64,000 nt of DNA from Diabrotica undecimpunctata (lineage: Eukaryota; Arthropoda; Insecta; Coleoptera; Chrysomelidae). The notes beneath the pieces were generated by a model that was given only the letters and a program-made list of their open reading frames with translations, was not told the DNA's origin and searched no databases. Shown here one piece after another: positions 57,085 to 64,000 of the stretch. Both the position numbers and the translations under genes were made by a program. Each line of letters starts with the position of its first letter. Position 1 is the first letter of the stretch. The stretch is from the NCBI RefSeq assembly GCF_040954645.1, contig NC_092803.1, positions 125,811,461 to 125,875,460 on the forward strand. The letters run 5' to 3'.

Positions 57085-59162
57085 ATATAATATATTCGTT
57101 ATAAGAAAGAAGTGGACGAAAATGATAATTTGTTTGGAGATGAAAATTCGGATATTGATAAAATCTATGAGCCTCTAAGTGGTGAAAGCTCAGAATTGGA
57201 CGACAATGATATGAGACGTATAAGTAAACCAGCGAAAACAAAGGTAAAAGAGAAAGCTATTATTACTCCTACGATTAGTGGGGCAATAAAAAAAATCTTC
57301 TTCAGGACGATTTATCCCTAAGCAGTAATGCAGGCAATTTCAATGAACATAATGAAGTTATTTTAGAAGAAGAAAAAAGTGTTAAAAGAAAGGTACAAAA
57401 TATATATAAGTGCAAACAAAAAGGTAAAAAACGTGTAGTAAATGAACAAAATTGGTCCTGTAATGTTCGCAAACAAAAAATAGCTGGTGGGAAAGAGTAT
57501 CTCAGTAAAAGAGGCAAAGACATGCCTGCAAAAATGTTAAAGCCTCCTTGCATGTGTCGCATGAAATGCTCTGAAAGATTACCAGAATATGAAAGACAAA
57601 AAATTTTTAACTCATACTGGACTGAGACAAACGTTTCAGACCTTAAAAAGCAATTTATCTTCTCATGTATCGACATCCAACCTACTCTTCGATCAAGAAA
57701 AAAAGATCTAAATTCTACCAAATCTAAAAATAATACACTGCACTACCATTTTACAGTGAACAATCAGCTATTGAAGGTGTGCAAGGTTATGTTTTTAAAC
57801 ACACTTTGTATATCTAATTTGGTAGTAGTGAATATGTTGAAAAAAATTGAGCCAGGAGGTTTAATAAAAGCTGATCAAAGAGGTAGACACACGCCAACCA
57901 ATAAAACTCCTACCGAAACTATAAATAGTATACATCAACATATTAAATCATTCCCAAAATACGAGAGTCATTATTCCAGAGAAAGGAGTAAGAGAGATTA
58001 TCTGGGCACAGAACTTACAATAGAAAAGATGTATCAACTGTACATTGATGAATGCAATGAAAGACATGTAGATCCAAAGCTCAGAGCAAAAAAGTGGTTG
58101 TACGCAGATATTTTTAATAAAGACTTCAAGTTGTCGTTTAAACCGCCCGAAAGAGACATTTGCGATACATGTAGTACATTCACCGCTCAATTAAAAAATA
58201 ATCTTACTGCATATGAACTAATCAGTGTACTAAAATACCAAAATACAAAGTACTATCTAGGGATTTGCAAAAATGTTTGCCTTCAGCACTAACAAACAAT
58301 TGTATTAGTTTCTACAAAAGGGAAGCTTTGGACATTAAATTTTACATTTCATGATGCCAGTGATTCTTCTGTACAATGTATAATGTGGGACGAATCGAAA
58401 GTGGCCCGAGGTGCAAATGAAATTGCCTCGTCAATTTTGAAATGGGCTGACAATACAATTCCAGGTAGTCACATCACTCTTTGGACCGATAACTGCTATG
58501 GACAAAATACAAATATAAGTATTCTAATGTGCTATTTTTGGATACTGCGTACGTACCCTCAAATAAAGATGATCACTCAAAAGTTTTTACTTAAAGGGCA
58601 CACACATATGGAAGCAGACACTGTTCATGCTTTAATCGAAAGAAAAAGAAAGAAACTCTCCAATTTGGAGATTTTAACACCATGGAACTGGCAACAACTA
58701 GTTAGGCAAACATCAGGTAAATACACAGTGCACAATATGGAACTTGCAGATTTCAAAAACTTTAAAACGCTGTTCGATGATAAGAAATTGTCACCTAATC
58801 CTCATTTTGTAAGAAGAAAAAAGAATGTTAATAAAGACCCTGTTCTACTGTCAACATGTGTTTTCCTACAAGTCCAACAAGAACACATTGGAAAGCTCTT
58901 TTATAAGACCGATTTCAATAATCAAAATATGTATGAAGTGGACTTCATGAGGTATCGAAGACAGCAAGTAACGTTTCCAGCCCAATTAAATCAAGTCTCA
59001 GTAATCCCATTACCAATCACAAAACAAAAGTACAATGACTTAATTGCACTACTGCCTTTTGTTCCGTCAGTTTGTCATGCGTTTTATCAAAATTTAACAC
59101 ATAGCGATGTAGCCACAAACGATTACCCACAAGAAGATGAAGATGATATGGAGCATCTTTAA
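57085..59162 (+). pseudogene. DUF7869-type transposase-like gene, nearly intact
   Basis: N-terminal acidic part (57,112 on: MDENDNLFGDENSDIDKIY), a 1-nt frame change in an A8 run near 57,288-57,295, then a basic Cys-containing part CMCRMKCSERLPEYERQKIF, VCKVMFLNTLCIS, RGRHTPTNKTP, KWLYADIFNKDFKLSFKPPE followed by RDICDTCSTF. Near 58,255-58,320 two more indels flank a TAA; the alternate frame there reads GDLQKCLPSALTNNCISFYK. The last part (58,383-59,162) has WTDNCYGQNTN, FLLKGHTHMEADTVHALIER and an acidic tail ending at 59,162. The order Cys-rich, FLxTL, CDxCxxF, DLQK, DNCxGQN, GHTxxxxD matches the DUF7869 family as I know it. If the indels are sequencing errors, the protein could be whole (about 690 residues). 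Confidence 0.8.
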
Positions 59163-59318
59163 CAATTTTGAAACTTGTCGTCTATAATTTTACTTAATTA
59201 TTATAACATTATAATATTTACCTCTAATAAAATAATAGTATAGGCTGTTTAATGTGTTTGTATTGTTTATTTCGTAAAGACCTTAACATGCAATGCCACA
59301 TTATTTAAAAAAGTTGTT

Positions 59319-59400
59319 AGAGGTAAACAACACTATGTCCAACTACACATTTTTAAAAAAATTTTAAATAATGAACGGTAAACCTCAGGTATATAACACT
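59319..59400. repeat. Right subterminal repeats
   Basis: AGAGGTAAACAACACTATGT (59,319-59,338), then GGTAAACCTCAGGTATATAA further on. Same motif and same plus-strand orientation as the direct copies in the left end. Confidence 0.82.
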
Positions 59401-59530
59401 TCATGGAATGAAAAACGATTATACACACCACAATAATAATATATTAATCTTGGTTAAATATAAGAAACATTTGAGTATTTACTGATTACAAATTTAAAAA
59501 ATTTTAAAACTGCTCTCCTGAAAAAGTAAG

Positions 59531-59564
59531 AAAATGGACATAGTGTCCTTTACCTCCGAGGTAC
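59531..59564 (-). repeat. Right terminal inverted repeat
   Basis: AAAATGGACATAGTGTCC then TTTACCTCCGAGGTAC. Partner of 56,345-56,378. Confidence 0.93.
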
Positions 59565-59565
59565 C

Positions 59566-59566
59566 G

Positions 59567-59661
<95 letters not shown>
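59566..59661. repeat. (TA)n microsatellite, right flank of the DUF7869 element
   Basis: TA run with small phase shifts, starting right after the TIR (CGATATAT). Confidence 0.95.
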
Positions 59662-59664
<3 letters not shown>

Positions 59665-61254
59665 AACGAAATATTTTGCCTATCACATAGGGTATAATTA
59701 TGAAGGTTAAAAGTTGGGAACAGAAACTATTGGGGGTAGAGATAGGGCAAGAAAAATAAACGAAACTGTGCGAACGGCACTCAGGGTTTGTTAGGAGAGC
59801 TGGGGTAGTGGATAAGTAAATAGCAGGGGTTTGGATTGGGGCTACTGCAAAAAAATGAAACAAAGGGGTACTTACATAAATCTCTTGGGACAAACAAAAC
59901 AAAAGGAAACACCTCTAGCAATTTAAAAAGGACGCCACTTCGAGGTGCCAAATCATAACCAATTACAACAGCTGGTTGTAACTATTGAAATAATTATTAT
60001 ACATAAAAAATATATTTTTTCAAATGAAACTCGAAAAAAGGGGTTAAAGAGGGAAATAAACAGAATGTTTAGAAAAAAAATTAAACATTTATTGTGTCTC
60101 ACCACAAAGAGTTACACGAATAAATGGCACAAATTACTATATAGATTAAGAGTTACAGAGTACAAGAATAACAAAAAAAAACTTACATGTGTCCTAGCCG
60201 TTTACAAACTCTAGGAGTTGGAGATACTACAAAAACTTACAAAGAAATTGTTACTGCAATGAAGGTTAACCTTTTTTAAAAACAAAACAAATGAATATCA
60301 AAAATAATAAAGCTAGCTGTCATATGTTAACATTAAATTTTAAAAATTGAAAACAAATAAATTGACAGCTAAAGTCAAACTCTAAAATTTACAATTTTTT
60401 AATTATTAAAAATTTAAATTGTTATGAAAGCAATTATTGTTATAAAAAAATATTTATTTTAGTTTGAAGTTAAACACAAATAGTTACCTGGATTTTCACT
60501 AAAATACCTGAAAAAGTTCTGGGATTACCTTCTCTGGCACACATAAACTGCATCTCCAAACTGTGAAAAAAATATCTCGAAACGGCTGCTTAGGGCATGG
60601 AGGATTGAAATGGGCGGCAAACTACAAACTTCAGACTGGACTTTTTAAAAAAACAGGAAACTGGAACATCAGAATTGCTGCAGGCGAAGTCTTAAATACT
60701 TTTTTAACCCCCTCTGTAACTACACATACTTCACAATTTACTTTACACTTCTACACATTTCCATGAAAAGGGGCAAAAACAGAAAACTTTACAAATTCGA
60801 CGAATAAATCGACTACCTCTGGTAGCGATCCTAGCGAGAATGACGAAATTATAATTAAAATTCATTCATATAATTTGGTATAAACAAAACATATAAACTG
60901 GAATACTTATTTGAAACGCAGAATATCCTAAAAGAGGCTTCGATCAAAGAATACCGACAAAATATGCATCTTCTGAAATATAAACAACTCTAAAAATGGT
61001 TTATTTTATTCCGCGACGCTAAGATAAATTGGAAGAATTCGGTGTTTTAACTTATGCGAAAGGAAACAGAAATACAAGATTATTCTTTGATACTTTAAAT
61101 ATTTACGAGGGGATTTAAATACATATCCAAAGAATTTTCAAATGCTACAATATATATAAAGACTTTTTTGGGAAACAGCTGAAAGAATATAGGCTATGTG
61201 TTCTCGTTACTCTTTAATTCTAATATTCTTTTAGCTGTTTTATCAAAAAAAGTC
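59662..61254. other. Unassigned stretch
   Basis: No recognised gene. Open stretches at 59,945-60,214 and 60,563-60,766 show no family resemblance. Confidence 0.45.
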
Positions 61255-61760
61255 TTTATCTTCTAACAATTATTAATAGCTTGTTCTGTGGTCCACATTT
61301 CGATACTATCGAATGCCTTTTCATGATTTGCAAAGGCAAGAAATACGGGTAGTCGATATTTATTTGCCTTCCCTATCAATGTTCTCATTGTAACAGATGG
61401 TCTGATATACTATATCCTTTACGGAAGCCAGCCTGTTCAACTGGTAATTATCCAGGTCAACCGATTGTTAATAACTCTCATAAATAGTTTGTATACTTGA
61501 CTGAGCAACGATATAGGTCTATAATTGTTTAGGACACATTTGTCCCCTTTTTTGTCTAAGAGTATTACTAGACTCTTATTCCAGTTTTTAGGGATTTGAC
61601 TATTATGAAGACATCTATTAAATAGCTCTGTTGATATAGAGATCATTATTTTTCTGCTTGTTTTCAACAGCTCGGCAATAATATCGCCGTGTCCCGAAGC
61701 GTTATTATTTTTGAGGTTTTTAATTAGCACAATGCATATTAAACCCAACCTTGGGCTGGA
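61255..61760 (-). pseudogene. RTE-like LINE, RT N-terminal part
   Basis: Minus strand, one open stretch at 61,437-61,748: LKNNNASGHGDIIAELLKTS, STELFNRCLHNSQIPKNWNK, SLVILLDKKGDKCVLNNYRP, ISLLSQVYKLFMRVINNRLT; then, in other frames, QPVEQAGFRKGYSISD and a decayed KRHSIVSKC (61,260-61,440). These are RT motifs 0-3 of the GAA-tailed RTE family. Confidence 0.82.
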
Positions 61761-61829
61761 TGGAAATTGAAGCCCAGCGCCTAGTTGGTACGATGACTTT
61801 ATATAGCTGTATTATTAATCTGGAGATAA

Positions 61830-62020
61830 AGAAATTATTGAATTATTAAAGGAATATAAGTAATCTAGAAAGTTCTATGAGATCCTAAATAACACAGGAC
61901 AAAAATTTAAACCACGGCTGACGATGTGTAGGAAAAAATGGGCAGATAAAAACTACTCTATAGCAAAGTGGAAGATAATACGTCGCTCTAAAGCCAAGTA
62001 TCAATAGCCACGTAGAAACC
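61830..62020 (+). pseudogene. Possible LINE linker fragment
   Basis: Plus strand: SRKFYEILNNTGQKFKPRLT, then MCRKKWADKN. Resembles the endonuclease-RT linker of insect LINEs ('KFYExLxxxRxxFKPRxxMCRDKxG'). Short and alone. Confidence 0.45.
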
Positions 62021-62149
62021 TTTTATGTTGAAATTGAGAAATGCAATCAAACTTCTCAAAAACACACTACGTCTCCGTAGAGCTTATCAAACATGGAAGT
62101 AACGATGCCTATTTATCCGGATCTTAGCGACTAACATGATTATCCTTAT

Positions 62150-62460
62150 TTAGAATAGTCCGGTTATAGATTTGTTGAACTATTTTCTCAGGTTCTGGAG
62201 TAAAAACATTATTTTTCTTCCTGGTTTCTCTTATTCGTACACCTTGTTCCAAAGAACAAGTAGTAGCAAGCCATACCTCTGCTTATTTCTCATAATGTGG
62301 CCCAGATATTTTAAATTGCGCTCTTCGACAGTACGAACGATCGCACATTTCTTCCCCATTGTATGTATATATAACCTTAATATTAGTCAACTCGTCCACC
62401 CATGAAATTCTTAAGATACGCCGGCGCCACGCTGATAACATCACATCTGAAAAACTTTAA
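62150..62460 (-). pseudogene. RTE-like LINE, RT C-terminal tail
   Basis: Minus strand: RRRILRISWVDELTN, then LKYLGHIMRNKQRYGLLLLV in pieces, and QNLRK...FNKSITGLF. Same family as 9,990-10,750. It lies on the N-terminal side of the 61.3-61.8 kb fragment, so it is a separate copy. Confidence 0.65.
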
Positions 62461-62524
62461 GCTTTGTTAAAGAAACATCAGAAACAAACATCTGAGCATG
62501 GATACTTTAGTTTTGAGTGGTAAA

Positions 62525-62770
62525 TCATTAAAAATAAGTAAGCTTAGATGGACTGAACATGTGTCAAGAGAAAATAAAAACCGCTCACCCCCAGTAAGAA
62601 ATAGGAGTAGGGATAGACCGGGATGGAGCGATGGCTAGGACGAAGGCGCGAGAAAGATCGGCACACTAAACTGACAACAGTTAAAGATAAACAGAGGCGA
62701 CTTATGAAATAGACTGAGAAAGGTAAAGGCTCAAGTACGGCTGTAGTACCACCGATGATGATGATGACAT
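62525..62770 (+). pseudogene. RTE-like LINE 3' end with (GAT)n tail
   Basis: Plus strand, mixed frames: SKLRWTEHVSRENKNRSPPV, RNRSRDRPGWSDG, NRLRKVKAQVRL. Ends in CCGATGATGATGATGAC. Same family as 55,446-55,758; no TSD seen. Confidence 0.7.
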
Positions 62771-64000
62771 ATCGGTAATTTTTAACTTTTTCGTTTCAAG
62801 TGCCATTTATACGAATATGTATGAGTTTTATTGTAGATTTTTTAAATACTACAATATTTGGTTTTGGTGACATTGATTTTTATTGTATAAATTTTTTAAA
62901 TAATACTTATTTTTAAAAGTAACCGCTGCAAGTTCCCTGCTTTTCTAAATTTCTAAAAATAATATTGAATCGTATTATTTATTAACTCCCCTTAACAACT
63001 GCTTCTTCGCTTATATACAAGAAGAATTTTAGGTACTTTCGCGGTTATTTGATGGTGTAGACTTTCCATACTCCATTAAGTATTTCTATTTCTTGGGATA
63101 TTTCACTGTCATGTTAACCTTAGCTTTTTGATTCCAATGTAGGCACAGACTTATTGATAGTACTTTGTTTTTACTTTCAAAAATTTCTCATAGCTTATCA
63201 TGTATTTGAATTTTGTTGTGATTGTTTTACTTTTACTTTAAGGATTTCGGTTCCCTTTCACCATTTATTTGACAAATACTTCTATCATGCTCATATAATT
63301 CTCGTGTATATTCACTTCATCGCTCATTGTTTTTTTAAGTCTAAAATAATTATTATTATTTAACTTTTACTTACAACAATGCTTCCTCCCACTTGGAATT
63401 TTTTATTAAGAAATATTATTAAGTCCAGTCTCAACTTACTTTACAATAAAAAGACAATTATTGATACCGTTAGATAGTTTAAAATAAGTGCTTTGCAAAA
63501 TGATATTTATTTATCAAAATTCTGTAACAATACAAAAGTAGATTAGTTTTACTTCTGTACCAATACCATTCATTTCAAAACACAAATTCTGTCTTATTTT
63601 TACTGTGTACCTACTTCCTCCCTAAAAATAAATGAACCAATTTTGAAGTCGCGATGTGAGTTACGTTCTACTTTACGATCAAGTTTGTAATACGAATTGC
63701 ATGTACATGGGCTCTAATGTTCTAATGGCCAGACAAAAGATCCCCGCAAACTCGGAAACTTAACCCAGATACATGAACACTCCTAAGTTATGGACGTTCA
63801 CAAAGCCAATGCTGAATTTACATGATTAAACGTTGGTGTATGTTTCTTTTATTAAATGACACTCAAATATGGTTAGCAGTTCATTTATCAGGACAACATA
63901 GAAGACACTTGTTATCTAATTTTTAAGTCGAATTGTATAAAGAATAAAAAATATGTAGGCTGAAAACACTTAAAACTAGTATTTTCTAGTATTGCATTCT
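62771..64000. other. Unassigned AT-rich stretch to the window end
   Basis: No gene or repeat recognised. Confidence 0.45.

Noticed and set aside
57522..58292. Domesticated host gene instead of transposon gene
   Set aside because: The gene lies between matching TIRs and is broken by indels; a transposon is the simpler reading.
59945..60766. Possible host exons (open stretches of 60-90 codons)
   Set aside because: No recognisable motif, low-complexity Lys/Asn-rich content and no clear splice or promoter context.

Overview
This is a strongly AT-rich eukaryotic window, almost certainly from an insect and most plausibly a beetle. That guess rests on repeat content only: many RTE-like LINEs, I-group LINEs with RNase H, piggyBac elements with TTAA target sites, mariner-type, pogo/Tigger-type and Penelope elements, and long (TA)n tracts. 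No exon of a conserved host gene, no rRNA and no intact tRNA gene was recognised. Nearly every recognisable coding segment is a transposon or retrotransposon gene, and most are broken.

Layout. 0-6.6 kb: two pogo/Tigger (jerky-like) transposase remnants on opposite strands, then a Penelope-like element with RT and GIY-YIG parts. 6.7-9.7 kb: a hairpin repeat and a long inverted-repeat (foldback) element holding an I-group LINE fragment. 10-10.7 kb: an RTE-like LINE 3' end. 12.5-21.9 kb: one large nest. A mariner-type element with TIRs of about 200 bp and TA flanks holds a piggyBac element (13,119-16,947). That piggyBac holds a second, internally deleted piggyBac (15,327-16,676). The mariner interior was also hit by several LINEs, including a 3.3 kb I-group copy that was itself interrupted. 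22.4-24.5 kb: 5' half of an R1/I-type LINE. 26.4-27.3 kb: RTE copy with clear TSDs. 27.4-32.4 kb: second foldback element, invaded by an RTE LINE with an intact 312-aa endonuclease ORF and by an I-group LINE. 34.0-36.8 kb: third piggyBac. 37.3-38.0 kb: remnant of a DUF7869-type transposase. 39.0-43.5 kb: three near-identical head-to-tail copies of a 1,496-bp unit carrying a mariner-type transposase. 44-53 kb: LINE and Penelope fragments, including one LINE nested in another with an 11-bp TSD. 53.2 kb: a perfect 58-bp inverted repeat. 55.4-56.0 kb: RTE 3' end and a tRNA-like SINE head.

The best candidate for an undescribed system is at 56,345-59,564. It is a 3.2-kb DNA element with matching 34-bp terminal inverted repeats, repeated subterminal motifs in both ends, and a long transposase-like reading frame of the DUF7869 type (conserved Cys-rich N-terminal half, an acidic 'DNCxGQN' motif and a 'GHTxxxxD' motif). 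It sits inside a (TA)n tract on both sides. Its reading frame is broken by only a few indels, so intact relatives may exist.

The window reads as a stratified TE graveyard: TTAA junctions, TA junctions, (GAT)n- and (GAA)n-tailed LINE ends and TSDs allow a relative insertion order to be reconstructed.
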